Shown here piece by piece: positions 33,584 to 45,199 of a stretch of 64,000 nt of DNA (its first letter is position 1; every line of letters starts with the position of its first letter). Both the position numbers and the translations under genes were made by a program. Location: positions 1 through 64,000 of the forward strand of contig DASSJT010000073.1 of assembly GCA_035691065.1 (NCBI GenBank). Direction: 5' to 3'. The DNA is from DASSJT01 sp035691065 (lineage in GTDB: Bacteria > Actinomycetota > Actinomycetes > Actinomycetales > Dermatophilaceae). The notes beneath the pieces are model-generated. The model worked only from the letters and a program-made list of their open reading frames with translations. It made no database searches and was not told the origin of the DNA.

Positions 33584-34855
33584 ATGCCCGCCGCGAAGGA
33601 CCACCTGGTCGGACTGCTCCTCGGGGCGGAGGACGACTGGCCCACGGCGTTCGAGGCGCTCGCGCGTCGGCTCGGGGTGATCACCGCACCGGACGGGTCG
33701 CGGCACCAGCTCACCAGCGAGCGGCTGACGATCGAGCCGTTCAACCTGCGCGACCGAGTCCGGCACGACCTGGTCATCGACCGGCTCGCGCACTGGTACT
33801 ACCACCCGCGGGAGTGGCTGAAGAAGGCCGCGCTCATGGACGACGTCTACCTGCTCAACAGCCCCTTCACGTTCCAGTCGATGGAGAAGCACTCGGCGTA
33901 CTGCGCGCTGATGCGCCTGGGCATGAACGTTCCGGAGACGGTGCTCGTGCCGTACAAGCACCCGGTCGACAACGCGCGGTGGGCGTTCACGTCGGCGAAG
34001 TACAACAAGGCGTTCGACCTCGACGCGATCGCCGACGAGATCGGCTATCCGTTGTTCATGAAGCCGTTCGACGGTGGGGCCTGGCGTGGCGTGTCGATGA
34101 TCCGCAACCGCGAGGACCTGCACCGCGCCTACGACGACTCCGGCGAGATGCTCATGCACCTGCAGAAGGCGGTTGACGGCTTCGAGGTCTTCGCGCGGGC
34201 GCTCACCATCGGGCCGGAGACGATGGTGATGAAGTTCCGGCCCGACGAGCCGATGCACAACCGGTATGCCGTGGAGCACGGCTTTCTCTCCGGGGCCACG
34301 GGCGCCGAGGCGGTCACGATCTCGCAGACCGTGAATGCGTTCTTCCGCTGGGAGTTCAACTCGTGCGAGATGCTCGTCAAGGAGGGCGTCGTCTACCCGA
34401 TCGACTACGCCAACGCCTGCCCCGACGTGGCCGTCACCTCGCTCCACTACTACTTCCCCTGGGCGATCAAGGCCCTCCTTCGCTGGTCGGTCTACTGTCT
34501 GGCGACCGGCAGGCGCGCCCAGACCCAGGTCGACACCGGAGCCTGGTTCGAGGTGGCCGACGACCAGTCCATGTCGTATGCCGACAAGCTCGCCGCCTAC
34601 CAGGGCCTCGCCGACGCCCATTTCGAGGCCGACCGCTACGCCGACTTCTGCGCCTCGGCTCTGCCCCACGTCGACGAGATGGTGCTCGAGTGGGTGGACT
34701 CTGACGAATTCCGCTCGCTCCTGACCAGCACCATCCACCAGACCTACCCACCCCAGGAGTGGGACCAGTTCGAGGGGCACTTCGGAGGGCTGACCGGGCA
34801 GTGGGTCAGGGAAGAGCGGGACCGGCTCGGCTCCGGTGCGCACCATTTGCTCTGA
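33584..34855 (+). CDS. ATP-grasp family protein of unknown substrate
   Basis: A 423-residue protein with an ATP-grasp-like layout: an N-terminal preATP-grasp part (HLVGLLLGAEDDWPTAFEALARRLG), the ATP-grasp lysine region YPLFMKPFDGGAWRGVSMIRN near 165-185, and acidic/Asn residues in WEFNSCEMLVKEGVVYPIDYANACPDVAVTS near 260-290 that would bind Mg-ATP. ATP-grasp enzymes ligate a carboxylate to an amine or thiol through an acyl-phosphate. The N-terminal GLLLGAEDDWP...FEALARR pattern recalls glutathione-synthetase-like members. GGAAGGA at 33570-33576 fixes the ATG at 33584. The two esterases in front suggest the product or substrate is an ester or amide. The specific function is unknown. Confidence 0.8.
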   Translation: MPAAKDHLVGLLLGAEDDWPTAFEALARRLGVITAPDGSRHQLTSERLTIEPFNLRDRVRHDLVIDRLAHWYYHPREWLKKAALMDDVYLLNSPFTFQSMEKHSAYCALMRLGMNVPETVLVPYKHPVDNARWAFTSAKYNKAFDLDAIADEIGYPLFMKPFDGGAWRGVSMIRNREDLHRAYDDSGEMLMHLQKAVDGFEVFARALTIGPETMVMKFRPDEPMHNRYAVEHGFLSGATGAEAVTISQTVNAFFRWEFNSCEMLVKEGVVYPIDYANACPDVAVTSLHYYFPWAIKALLRWSVYCLATGRRAQTQVDTGAWFEVADDQSMSYADKLAAYQGLADAHFEADRYADFCASALPHVDEMVLEWVDSDEFRSLLTSTIHQTYPPQEWDQFEGHFGGLTGQWVREERDRLGSGAHHLL

Positions 34856-34917
34856 CCGGCTGCGCCCCGCCGTCGTGCGGGCTCCACAGCCGAGGCCGCC
34901 CGCCCCACAGACGACAG

Positions 34918-34945
34918 CCGCCCGCCCCTGTGCGGGGGCGGGCGG
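34918..34945 (+). terminator. GC-rich hairpin terminator
   Basis: Eleven-base perfect stem, CCGCCCGCCCC (34918-34928) and GGGGCGGGCGG (34935-34945), with loop TGTGCG, 62 bases after the ATP-grasp stop codon. It could serve genes converging from both sides. Confidence 0.75.
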
Positions 34946-34987
34946 GCGGGCCGGCATCCGGTGCGGGTCGGAGTGAACCCGAGGCGG

Positions 34988-35158
34988 TCAGCAGGTGCTG
35001 CACTCCTGGGGGACCTGGTGGCGACGGGCCGCGGGCGCCATCAGCCGTGGGCGGCGCAGGCCACGGAGGCGGTCGAGGGTGGCCAGGTTGGGCTGGTGGT
35101 CGCGGGAGCGGGGAAAGGCTCTCTGGCTGTCTTCGCGGTGGTTCTTGGGCGCAGTCAT
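34988..35158 (-). CDS. Possible small basic protein
   Basis: A 56-codon open frame starting at ATG 35158: a basic, Arg/Pro/His-rich product ending QECSTC. No homologue is recognised and no clear ribosome-binding site precedes it. The support is its position between a hairpin terminator and an AT-richer upstream region, and the absence of any competing gene. The Arg-rich composition is also what random high-GC reading frames look like, so it may well be spurious. Confidence 0.3.
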   Translation of the reverse strand: MTAPKNHREDSQRAFPRSRDHQPNLATLDRLRGLRRPRLMAPAARRHQVPQECSTC

Positions 35159-35378
35159 GTCGTGGCAACACCGTTGCTCCGCGGGATTGTTCCGCCCCGA
35201 GCCCATGCCGGGCCGTCCCATGAAGGCGTGGTGCAGGTGCCCCTTGCGAACGAGGCGCGGTGGGGCCGACCCCGCGAGGGCGGCTGAGGCCTCGCTCGCC
35301 TGACCGACCCACGCGCCTATGAGAGGCGGCGCTGGGCACGCGGGAGAGGGACCGTCGCTGAGCCAGGGCGGGGCAGCC

Positions 35379-37022
35379 CTAGCCGCCGAGGGCGGCGCTC
35401 ACGACCTGCTTCGCCTCTTCCTGGACCTGGGCCAGGTGGTCAGGGCCCTTGAACGACTCGGCGTAGATCTTGTAGACGTCCTCGGTACCGGAGGGTCTGG
35501 CCGCGAACCATGCCGACTCGGTCGTCACCTTCAGGCCGCCGATCGCCGCGCCGTTGCCGGGTGCCTCGGTCAGCTTGGCTGTGATCGCCTCTCCGGCAAG
35601 GGAATCCGCCTTCACGTCCTGCGGGGAGAGCGCGGCCAGCTTCGCCTTCTGCTCGCGGTTCGCCGGAGCGTCGATGCGGGCGTATGCCGGGTCGCCGTGT
35701 CTCGCGGTCAGCTCGGCATAGTGCTGGCTGGGGGTCTTGTCCGTGGCGGCCAGGATCTCGGAGGCGAGCAGCGCCAGCAGGATGCCGTCCTTGTCCGTGG
35801 TCCAGGCCTTCCCGTCGCGGCGCAGGAAGGAGGCGCCGGCCGACTCCTCCCCGCCGAACCCGAAGCTGCCGTCGAGGAGCCCGGGCACGAACCACTTGAA
35901 ACCCACCGGGACCTCGACCAGCCGGCCTCCCACCTCAGCGGCGACCCGGTCGATCATCGACGAGGACACCAGGGTCTTGCCGATGGCCGCACCCGCGGGC
36001 CAGTCGGGACGTGCCCCGCCGAAGAGGTAGCCGATGGCGACGGCGAGGAAGTGGTTGGGGTTCATGAGACCGGCGTCGGGCGTCACGATGCCGTGCCGGT
36101 CGGCGTCGGCGTCGTTGCCCGTGGCGATGTCGAACTGGTCTCGACGGGCGATGAGGGAGGCCATCGCCGAGGGGCTGGAGCAGTCCATGCGGATCTTGCC
36201 GTCCCAGTCCAGCGTCATGAAGCGCCACGTGGAGTCGACCAGGGGGTTGACCACGGTGAGGTCGAGGCCGTGGCGTTCGCCGATCGCGCCCCAGTAGGCG
36301 ACGCTGGCTCCGCCGAGCGGGTCGGCGCCGATGCGCACGCCGGCCTCGCGGATCCGGGCCACGTCGAGCACTGCGGGGAGGTCGTCCACGTAGGTGCCGA
36401 CGAAGTCGTAGTCCTGCGCGTGGGCACGAGCCCGGCTGAACGGCATACGGCGCACCTCGTCGAGCCGGGCCGCGATCAGCGCGTTGGCCCGGGCGGCGAT
36501 CACCTTCGTCGCATCGGAGTCGGCCGGGCCACCGTGGGGCGGGTTGTACTTGAACCCACCGTCGGACGGGGGGTTGTGCGAGGGGGTGACCACGATGCCG
36601 TCGGCAAGTCCGCCGCCCGTGGTGCGGCCGCCGTTGGCACGCAGGATGGCATGGGACACCGCCGGCGTGGGGGTGTAGCCGTCGCGGTCGTCGACGAGCA
36701 CGGTGACGTCGTTCGCGGCGAGGACCTCCAGGGCGGTGGCCCATGCCGGCTCGGAGAGGCCATGGGTGTCGCGACCCATGAACAGGGGGCCGTCGTAGCC
36801 CTGGTCGCGGCGGTAGTCGCAGATCGCCTGGGTCGTGGCGAGGATATGCGTCTCGTTGAACGCCCGTTTGAGGCTGCACCCCCGGTGGCCCGACGTGCCG
36901 AAGACGACCTGCTGGTCGACGTCCTCCGGATCGGGAACCAGCGTGTAGTACGCCGTGACGAGGTGAGCGACGTCGATCAGGTCGTCGGGCTGGGCCGGCT
37001 GCCCCGCTCGGGCGTCGCTCAT
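35379..37022 (-). CDS. pgm: Phosphoglucomutase (alpha-D-glucose-phosphate specific)
   Basis: Interconverts glucose-1-phosphate and glucose-6-phosphate, linking the glucan operon with glycolysis; 547 residues, the size of the bacterial Pgm type. FGTSGHRGCSLKRAFNE holds the N-terminal substrate loop. TPSHNPPSDGGFKYNPP contains the catalytic phosphoserine (TPSHNP). GNDADADRHGIV is the metal-binding DxDxDR loop. FGGEESAGASF is the sugar-binding GEESAG motif, and ARPSGTEDVYKIYAES the phosphate-binding loop. Its ATG overlaps the glgB stop codon (ATGA), making it the last gene of the glgE-treS-mak-glgB-pgm operon. The open frame continues far upstream through glgB in another phase, which is not coding. 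Confidence 0.96.
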   Translation of the reverse strand: MSDARAGQPAQPDDLIDVAHLVTAYYTLVPDPEDVDQQVVFGTSGHRGCSLKRAFNETHILATTQAICDYRRDQGYDGPLFMGRDTHGLSEPAWATALEVLAANDVTVLVDDRDGYTPTPAVSHAILRANGGRTTGGGLADGIVVTPSHNPPSDGGFKYNPPHGGPADSDATKVIAARANALIAARLDEVRRMPFSRARAHAQDYDFVGTYVDDLPAVLDVARIREAGVRIGADPLGGASVAYWGAIGERHGLDLTVVNPLVDSTWRFMTLDWDGKIRMDCSSPSAMASLIARRDQFDIATGNDADADRHGIVTPDAGLMNPNHFLAVAIGYLFGGARPDWPAGAAIGKTLVSSSMIDRVAAEVGGRLVEVPVGFKWFVPGLLDGSFGFGGEESAGASFLRRDGKAWTTDKDGILLALLASEILAATDKTPSQHYAELTARHGDPAYARIDAPANREQKAKLAALSPQDVKADSLAGEAITAKLTEAPGNGAAIGGLKVTTESAWFAARPSGTEDVYKIYAESFKGPDHLAQVQEEAKQVVSAALGG

Positions 37023-39538
37023 CGGAGCTTCCCCTTGGATGTGGCGCTCGGGCCAGGGGACGCAGACTGTACCGGCGAGACCGGCTCCGAAACCGGCTCC
37101 GACCCCCGTTCCGAGGCCGGTTCGGAGGCCGGTTCCGACACCGGTTCCGACACCGGTTCCGACACCGGCTCCACCACATCCTCGGCACCCGCCAGACGGA
37201 CGGGCTCCAGGGGCGCCGATGCGGGCGGTACCGATACGGGCGGCGCTGACACCGCCGCCGCCGGTGCGCTCGGCTCTGGCGTCGACGTCGAGCCGTTCTC
37301 GACAACCCGCGCCTCGGTCGACTCGGCTGCCGCCGACGCACTCTGGATCGGGGCCAGATAGAGGGCCGTCAGGGGAGCGATCCGCACCACCACCGAGAAC
37401 GGCTGCCCGTTGGAGGGGATCGGCTCCGCCTCGACCACGTTGTCGGCCTGCGACGGCGTGCCGTACTCGTCGTAGCCACTGGTGTCGAGGAGGACCTTCC
37501 AGGGGCCGGGCCGCGGCACGCCGAGCCGGAGCCCGTCGTGCGCCATCCCGTTGAAGTTGATCGCCACTGCGATGACCGAGCCGCGGGCCCGGTCGGCGGA
37601 TCCGAACCGCAGGTAGGACAAGGTGTTCCCGACGTTGTCGTCGGCGTTGATCCACTCGAACCCTGCCGGCGAGGAGTCGAGCGCCCACAGGGCCTCCGTG
37701 CTGCGGTAGATCGCGTTGAGCTGCTTGACCAGGTTGTGCACCCGGTAATGGGCGGCGTGGTCGAGGAGCCACCAGTCGAGCTCCCGGCTGTCGGCCCACT
37801 CGCCCGGCTGGGCGAACTCGCACCCCATGAACAGCAGCTGCTTGCCGGGGTGGGACCAGATGTAGGCCAGGTAGGCCCGCAGCGTCGCCAGCTGCTCGAA
37901 CCGGTGTCCGGGGATCTTGTTCAGCAGCGACCCCTTGCCGTGGACCACCTCGTCGTGGCTGATCGGCAGGAGGTAGTTCTCGCTGTACGCGTACATGAGC
38001 GAGAAGGTGAGCAGGTTGTGGTGGTACTGCCGGTGGACCGGGTCCTCCTTGAGGTAGCGGAGGGTGTCGTTCATCCAGCCCATGTTCCACTTGAGCCCGA
38101 AGCCGAGGCCCCCGGCGCTGGTCGGCTTGGTGACCCCGGGCCACGCCGTGGACTCCTCGGCGATGGTCACGATGCCGGGCTCCCGCTTGTATGCCGTGGC
38201 GTTGGCTTCCTGGAGCAGCCCGATGGCCTCGAGGTACTCGCGGCCGCCCCGCTCGTTCGGGATCCACTCGCCCTCGCGCCGCGAGTAGTCGAGGTAGAGC
38301 ATCGAGGCCACGGCGTCGACGCGGAGGCCGTCGACGTGGAACTCCTCGAGCCAGAAGATCGCATTGGCGACGAGGAAGTTGCGGACCTCCAGGCGGCCGA
38401 AGTCGAAGATGTGCGTGCCCCAGTCGGGCTGGTCGCCGCGCCGCGGGTCGGGGTGTTCGTAGAGGGGGAGGCCGTCGAACCTGGCCAGGGCCCAGGCGTC
38501 CCTCGGGAAGTGGGCGGGCACCCAGTCGAGGATGACGCCGATGCCGGCCTGGTGCAGCCGGTCGACCAGGTGGCGGAACTCGTCCGGCGAGCCGAAGCGC
38601 GCGGTCGGGGCGTAGTAGCCGGTCACCTGGTAGCCCCACGACGGGCCGTACGGGTGCTCCATGACCGGGAGGAACTCGACATGCGTGAAGCCGATGTCGA
38701 CGACGTAGTTGACCAGGTGCTCGGCGAGGTCGAGGTAGGACAGGCCGCGCCGCCACGAGCCAAGGTGGACCTCGTAGATGCTCATGGGTCCCTGGTGGGG
38801 GTTGCTCGCCGCGCGCCGGGCCATCCACTCACCGTCACCCCACTCGTGGGTCGAGTGGGTGACCACCGAGGCGGTGTCCGGCGGCCGCTCCGTGGCCTGG
38901 GCCATCGGGTCGGACTTGGCGCGCACGATGTCGTCAGCCCCGCGGATGTCGAACTTGTAGTTGTTGCCCTCGGCCACGCCGGGGACGTACAGCTCCCACA
39001 CACCGGATGAGCCCAACAGACGCATCGGGTGGCTCCGACCGTCCCAGTCGTTGAAGTCGCCCACGAGGTGCACGGCCCGGGCTCGTGGCGCCCACACGGC
39101 GAAGGAGGTGCCGCGGACGTCGCCCATCGGGCCCGGGTACTCGCGAACGTGCGCGCCGAGGACCGTCCAGAGCTGCTCGTGGCGGCCCTCCCCGATGAGG
39201 TGCAGGTCGACCTCGCCGAGGGTGGGGGCGAAACGGTAGGGGTCGTCCTGGACGTGCTCGATGCCGTCGCTCCAGGCGACGATCACGCGGTAGTCGAGCG
39301 TCGTGCGCTGTCCTTCGCGCAGTCCGCTCCACACGCCATCGGCTTCGTGGTGCAGGGACAGCTCCACGCCGTCCTCGAACCGCACCCGCACGCTGTGGGC
39401 GAGCTGGCGCAGGACGCGGATCCGCAGCCCGGCCTCTTCGAGGTGCTGCCCGAGCAGGTCGTGTGGTTGCTGGTGCCTGCCCTGGGCGAGGGCAGTGATT
39501 GCGGCGGGAACCTTGTCCGTGGGGATGGGCGGGGTCAC
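37019..39538 (-). CDS. glgB: 1,4-alpha-glucan branching enzyme with repetitive tail
   Basis: Forms alpha-1,6 branches in glycogen-like glucan; 839 residues. There is an N-terminal GlgB-specific module (~1-110), a CBM48 (TSFAVWAPRARAVHLVGDFNDWDG), then the GH13 catalytic barrel with DGLRVDAVASMLYLDY (nucleophile Asp), IAEESTAWPGV (acid Glu) and ISHDEVVHGKGSL, and a C-terminal beta domain ending near 735. The tail beyond it is unusual: about 105 extra residues rich in Pro, Ser, Glu and Ala, with EPVS/EPAS repeats at ~787-822 encoded by 12-base repeats at 37074-37176. GTG 39538 overlaps the mak stop codon (GTGA), and the TGA overlaps the pgm ATG. The catalytic part is complete. Confidence 0.95.
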   Translation of the reverse strand: MTPPIPTDKVPAAITALAQGRHQQPHDLLGQHLEEAGLRIRVLRQLAHSVRVRFEDGVELSLHHEADGVWSGLREGQRTTLDYRVIVAWSDGIEHVQDDPYRFAPTLGEVDLHLIGEGRHEQLWTVLGAHVREYPGPMGDVRGTSFAVWAPRARAVHLVGDFNDWDGRSHPMRLLGSSGVWELYVPGVAEGNNYKFDIRGADDIVRAKSDPMAQATERPPDTASVVTHSTHEWGDGEWMARRAASNPHQGPMSIYEVHLGSWRRGLSYLDLAEHLVNYVVDIGFTHVEFLPVMEHPYGPSWGYQVTGYYAPTARFGSPDEFRHLVDRLHQAGIGVILDWVPAHFPRDAWALARFDGLPLYEHPDPRRGDQPDWGTHIFDFGRLEVRNFLVANAIFWLEEFHVDGLRVDAVASMLYLDYSRREGEWIPNERGGREYLEAIGLLQEANATAYKREPGIVTIAEESTAWPGVTKPTSAGGLGFGLKWNMGWMNDTLRYLKEDPVHRQYHHNLLTFSLMYAYSENYLLPISHDEVVHGKGSLLNKIPGHRFEQLATLRAYLAYIWSHPGKQLLFMGCEFAQPGEWADSRELDWWLLDHAAHYRVHNLVKQLNAIYRSTEALWALDSSPAGFEWINADDNVGNTLSYLRFGSADRARGSVIAVAINFNGMAHDGLRLGVPRPGPWKVLLDTSGYDEYGTPSQADNVVEAEPIPSNGQPFSVVVRIAPLTALYLAPIQSASAAAESTEARVVENGSTSTPEPSAPAAAVSAPPVSVPPASAPLEPVRLAGAEDVVEPVSEPVSEPVSEPASEPASERGSEPVSEPVSPVQSASPGPSATSKGKLR

Positions 39539-41083
39539 GATGTGGCCTCCTTGCTCGCCGGGATGCGCGCGAGCGATGGCTTCGCGAGCAGTCGGGTGAT
39601 CGCGGACGTGGGGATGGACAGCCAGGTGGGGCGGTTGCGCGCCTCGTAGACGACCTCGTAGAGCGCCTTGTCGAGCTGGAACGCGGCGAGCAGAGCGGCG
39701 CTGGGGCGCGGATCGGAGCCGGACCAGGCGGCATACCCGTCGAGGAACGCGGTCTGGCAGGCGTCGACCCACGCGCGCGCCGATCCCGGGACTGCGTTGC
39801 CGTGGGGCTGCTCCCGCGCGCCGCCGGCGTAGTCGAACGAGCGGAGCATGCCCGCGATGTCGCGCATCGGCTGGTCCGGGCGGGTGCGCTCGCGCAGCGG
39901 GCGCAGCGGCTCGCCCTCGAAGTCGACCAGCACCCAGCCCCTTCCGGGGGCACGGAGCACCTGGCCGAGGTGGAAGTCACCGTGGATCCGCTGGAAGTCG
40001 GGCCACATCGCCACACGTGCCGCGGCGAACACGTCGCGGATGCGGGTCTCGTGCTCGACCAGCGCAGGCACCTCGAGCGTGGCCGCGACATAGCGCTGCT
40101 CCATGCTGTGGATGACCTGGTCGACGGCCTCCGGTGTGGCGAGCTCGGTCGGAAGGGCGGAGGCGAGCGTGGCATGCACCTCTGCGGTGGCCGCGCCCAG
40201 CTCGCGGGCCTCTGCCTCGAAACCGGTACCCTCCGCAAGTGCCCGCAGGGCGACCCGCCAGGCATCCTCGACGCCCGGCAGGAACTCCTGGGCGAAGGCG
40301 AGGTGACCATACGCCCGGGGGGCTTCGCCCCCGGTGAGCCGCCCGACCTCGTCGGGCTCCGGACGTCGTGCCCCGTCCCGGGCGACCCCGGCGCCGGCGC
40401 CGTCAGCCATGTGGTGGGGGTCGGGCCACTGGGCGCTGACCGACCCAAGCGTGGTGGGCACCCGGGGGGACCCGGCCGCCGCGATCGCGGCCTGGAGCAC
40501 GACGTCGGGGTTGTCGCCGCTCTGCAAGGTGCGGAAGACCTTGCAGATCAAGGGCCTTGGCGTGCCGTCGGCCAGATGCGCGTCATAGACGATCGACGTG
40601 TTGGACTGCTCCCCGGTCAGGACACGCGAGCCGGTGATGGTGACGTCGTCATGCCAAGCCGGGTGGGGGTGGCCCATCACATGTGGCTCTGGCGTGTCGG
40701 TCTTGCCACCGGCCTGCGGCTCGGCGCGGCCCATGACGAGCTGCGCGAGCTGGGCGGCGTAGACCGGGTCGTGGGGGCCGTCGTAGACCCAGCGGCGGCC
40801 GAGCACGCTGTGCTCCATGGTGCCGACGAGGGCGTCCTCCCTCCCTGCCAGCGGCGCGCCGCGGTAGGTCAGCGGCACCTGGTAGACCACGGGCTCGGGT
40901 CCCCCCGCGTCGACGACCAGCAGGGTCTCGATGCCCACCTCGCCGGCCGGGTCGTCGAGCCGCCACGACCAGAGCTTGCTCAGGCGCGGGCTGCTTCCCT
41001 TCGCGGCATACCAGCGCTGCCTGGACATCCAGGCCGGGAGCAGCTCCAGCTTCGAGGGGGTCAGGGTCGCGTCGCGATGGATC

Positions 41084-41091
<8 letters not shown>
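39535..41091 (-). CDS. mak: Maltokinase
   Basis: Phosphorylates maltose with ATP to maltose-1-phosphate, the substrate of GlgE; 518 residues. It has the eukaryotic-kinase-like fold of the APH type. An N-terminal cap domain (LLPAWMSRQRWYAAKG) precedes RVLTGEQSNTSIVY and PLICKVFRTLQ (ATP-binding Lys). The catalytic loop is HGDFHLGQVL and the metal Asp lies in LVDFEGEPLRP. The family often carries the name Pep2, and in many actinobacteria it is fused to TreS. Here it is separate but overlaps treS by 8 bases and glgB by 4, so synthesis is probably stoichiometric. A loop at ~225-250 is longer than I would expect (DPHHMADGAGAGVARDGARR). Confidence 0.94.
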
Positions 41092-42795
<1,704 letters not shown>

Positions 42796-42796
<1 letters not shown>

Positions 42797-44856
42797 CAGA
42801 ACCTCCGTGCGGCAACGATGTGCACCGGCTCCACGTCAGGTCCGAGGCGGACATAGTTGTGCTGCCCCCACCGCCAGCTGGTGTCGGTGACGAGGTCGTG
42901 GGCCACGAAGTCCTGGCCGTAGTCGAACCCGAGCGCAGGCAGGTCGAGGTGGATCATCGTCTCGCGCGTGCTGTGCGGGTCGAGGTTGGCGACCACGATG
43001 ACGACGTCGTCGCCGTCGGCGGTGGGGTGGCGCTTCGAGAAGACCAGGACGTTCTCGTCGTCGGCCGAGTGGAACACCAGGTTGCGCAGCCAGTGCAGCG
43101 CCGGGTGCTCCCGCCGGATCTCGTTGAGCCGCTTGAGGTAGGGCGCAAGGCTCTGGCCCTCCTTGGGACCACCGGGCTCGTAGTCGGACCAACGCCGGTC
43201 CTTGTACTGGTACTTCTCGTTGTCGATCTGCTCCTCGGCGCCGGGCCGGGCGACGTGCTCGATGAGCTCGTAGCCGGCATAGATGCCGTAGGTGGGAACC
43301 AGGAGGGCCGCCAGCGCCGCCCGGGTCTTCCACGCAGCCGGGCCGCCGAACTGCATGTACGGCGTGAGGATGTCGTGGGTCGTCGGCCAGAACGACGGGC
43401 GCATGTAGGCGGCAGCCGCACCGCTCAGCTCCCGGCAGTACTCCTCCAGCTCCCAGCGGGCGTTGCGCCACGCGTAGTAGGTGTAGGACTGCTGGAAGCC
43501 CACCTTGGCCAGCGTGTGCATCATCGCGGGCCTGGTGAACGCCTCGGCCAGCCAGATGACCTCCGGGTAGTCCTTGGCCACGTCGGCGATCAGCCACTGC
43601 CAGAACTCGACCGGCTTCGTGTGGGGGTTGTCGACGCGGAAGATCTTGACGCCATGGTCGATCCAGACCTGGATCATGCGCCGCATCTCGGCGTAGGAGC
43701 CCTTGGGGTCGTTGTCGAAGTTGAGCGGGTAGATGTCCTGGTACTTCTTCGGGGGGTTCTCGGCGTAGGCGATGGTGCCGTCGGCGCGCGTGGTGAACCA
43801 CTCGGGGTGGCTGCCGACGTAGGGGTGGTCGGGGGAGCACTGGAGGGCGATGTCGAGAGCCACCTCGAGACCGTGCCGCTCGGCCTCCGCGACGAAGAAG
43901 TCGAAGTCGGTGAAGGTGCCCAGGTCAGGGTGGATGGCGTCGTGGCCTCCGGCCGGTGACCCGATCGCGTAGGGGCTGCCGGGGTCGTCCGGGCCGGCGT
44001 TGAGGGTGTTGTTGGGCCCCTTGCGCGCGGTCGTGCCGATCGGGTGGACGGGGGTCAGGTAGACGACGTCGAAGCCCATGTCGGCAATGGCGGGCAGGCG
44101 CTTCGCGGCGGTCCGCAGCGTGCCCGACGTCCACCTCCCGGTCGCCTCGTCGAAGGACGCCCCCTCCGAGCGGGGGAAGATCTCGTACCAGGAGCCGAAC
44201 AGGGCTCGCTTCCGCTCCACGAGCAGGGGGTATGCCGTGGACGGGCTCACCATGTCGCGCAGCGGTTTGGCCGCCAGCACAGATCGGACGGGCTCGTCCG
44301 TCCCGGAGTGCAGCCTCACCTGCGGAGGCCGCGCCGTGTCGCGCAGACCGGTCACGGCGTCGCGCAGAACGTGGGTATGCTCGGCCGGCCGGGAGGCATC
44401 GGCCAGTGCGCGCTCCAGGATGAGCGCGCCTTCCTCCAGCATCAGCTCGGTGTCGACGTCGGCGGCGACCTTGATCATCGCGTCGTGCCGCCAGGTGCCG
44501 TAGGGGTCGGACCACCCCTCGACGCGGTAGGTCCAGAGGCCCTCGACGTCGGCCTCGACCTCTGCCTCCCAGAAGTTCAGGCCTGGGTTCGTGCAGGTCA
44601 TCGTGAGGACCCGCTCGGCCTGGCCGTCGGGCGGGGAGAGGACGACGCTCGCGTTGACGGCGTCGTGGCCCTCGCGTAGCACCGTCGCCGTCACCGTGAA
44701 CCGCTCTCCGACGACGGACTTGGCCGGCCGTGCCCCGCAGTCGACGAGCGGCGTCACGTCGAGCACCGGTATTCGGCCGATCGCCACCTGGGGCGCGCTG
44801 GTGCGGGGCGGTTTCGTGCGGGTCGGTGCCGTCCGCGGCTCTTCGGTGATCTGCAT
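42796..44856 (-). CDS. glgE: Alpha-1,4-glucan:maltose-1-phosphate maltosyltransferase
   Basis: Extends alpha-1,4-glucan by maltosyl units from maltose-1-phosphate, in the cytoplasm; 686 residues. The N-terminal beta domain (RIPVLDVTPLVDCG..) mediates dimerisation. The catalytic residues are the Asp in KIFRVDNPHTKP and the Glu in VIWLAEAFTRP, with FFVAEAERHGLEVALDIALQCSPDHPYV upstream. The family's signature KKYQDIYPLNFDND is present. I chose ATG 44856. An in-frame GTG at 44964 would add 36 Ala-rich residues whose third codon positions are less GC-rich than the rest, and neither start has a strong ribosome-binding site. It is the first gene of a five-gene overlapping operon; glgP starts in the opposite direction ~340 bases away. 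Confidence 0.95.
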
Positions 44857-45199
44857 GGTGGCCACCGGTCTGGGACTCGCAGCAGCGCTCAGGGCTCGTG
44901 CGGCGGCCGCGCGGCGCGCAGCGGCGGGGCGGGGGGCGTCAGGCGTCGTCGATGTCGCACTCACACCGCCGACGCTACCGGTTCCGGGGCCATGCGCACG
45001 CGCGCACGCCGATCGTCTCGGCCACCGGCTGGCTGCTGTTGGCCAGGCCCGTTCCCCACCGCCCGGCTCCTGTGGGCGAGCCCCGATCGTCCACCGTAGA
45101 GCTGCCGTCGGCGACCCCGCGTGGGCGATTCTGAAAGGAGATGAAAGTCCTGCAAGAAGTTGACAGACCACCCTCCCGATCACCCTATGATGGCCCCTC
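44857..45199. promoter_or_regulatory. Divergent glgE/glgP control region
   Basis: A 343-base region between the two divergent glucan transcription units. For glgP there is TTGACA at 45160-45165 and TATGAT at 45186-45191; the 20-base spacing is longer than ideal. TATGAT lies only 8 bases before the GTG at 45200, so the transcript probably starts at or next to the start codon (leaderless). AAAGGAGATGAAAG at 45134-45147 is not at ribosome-binding distance. No clear promoter is visible for glgE. Confidence 0.6.

Larger units (their letters stand above)
34856..35378. other. 523-base region between ATP-grasp and pgm genes
   Basis: Holds the hairpin at 34918-34945 and one possible small minus-strand gene at 34988-35158. 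The remainder (35159-35378) shows AT-richer patches (CAACACCGTTGC, GGGATTGTTCC near 35167-35192), which could be the promoter of the small gene. Nothing else was recognised. No RNA gene was seen. Confidence 0.4.

Noticed and set aside
35379..38828. A 1149-codon open frame covering pgm and continuing through most of glgB
   Set aside because: Only the part from 37022 downward is phosphoglucomutase. The rest is Arg/Pro-rich reading of glgB in a wrong frame on the same strand, a usual effect of high GC content.
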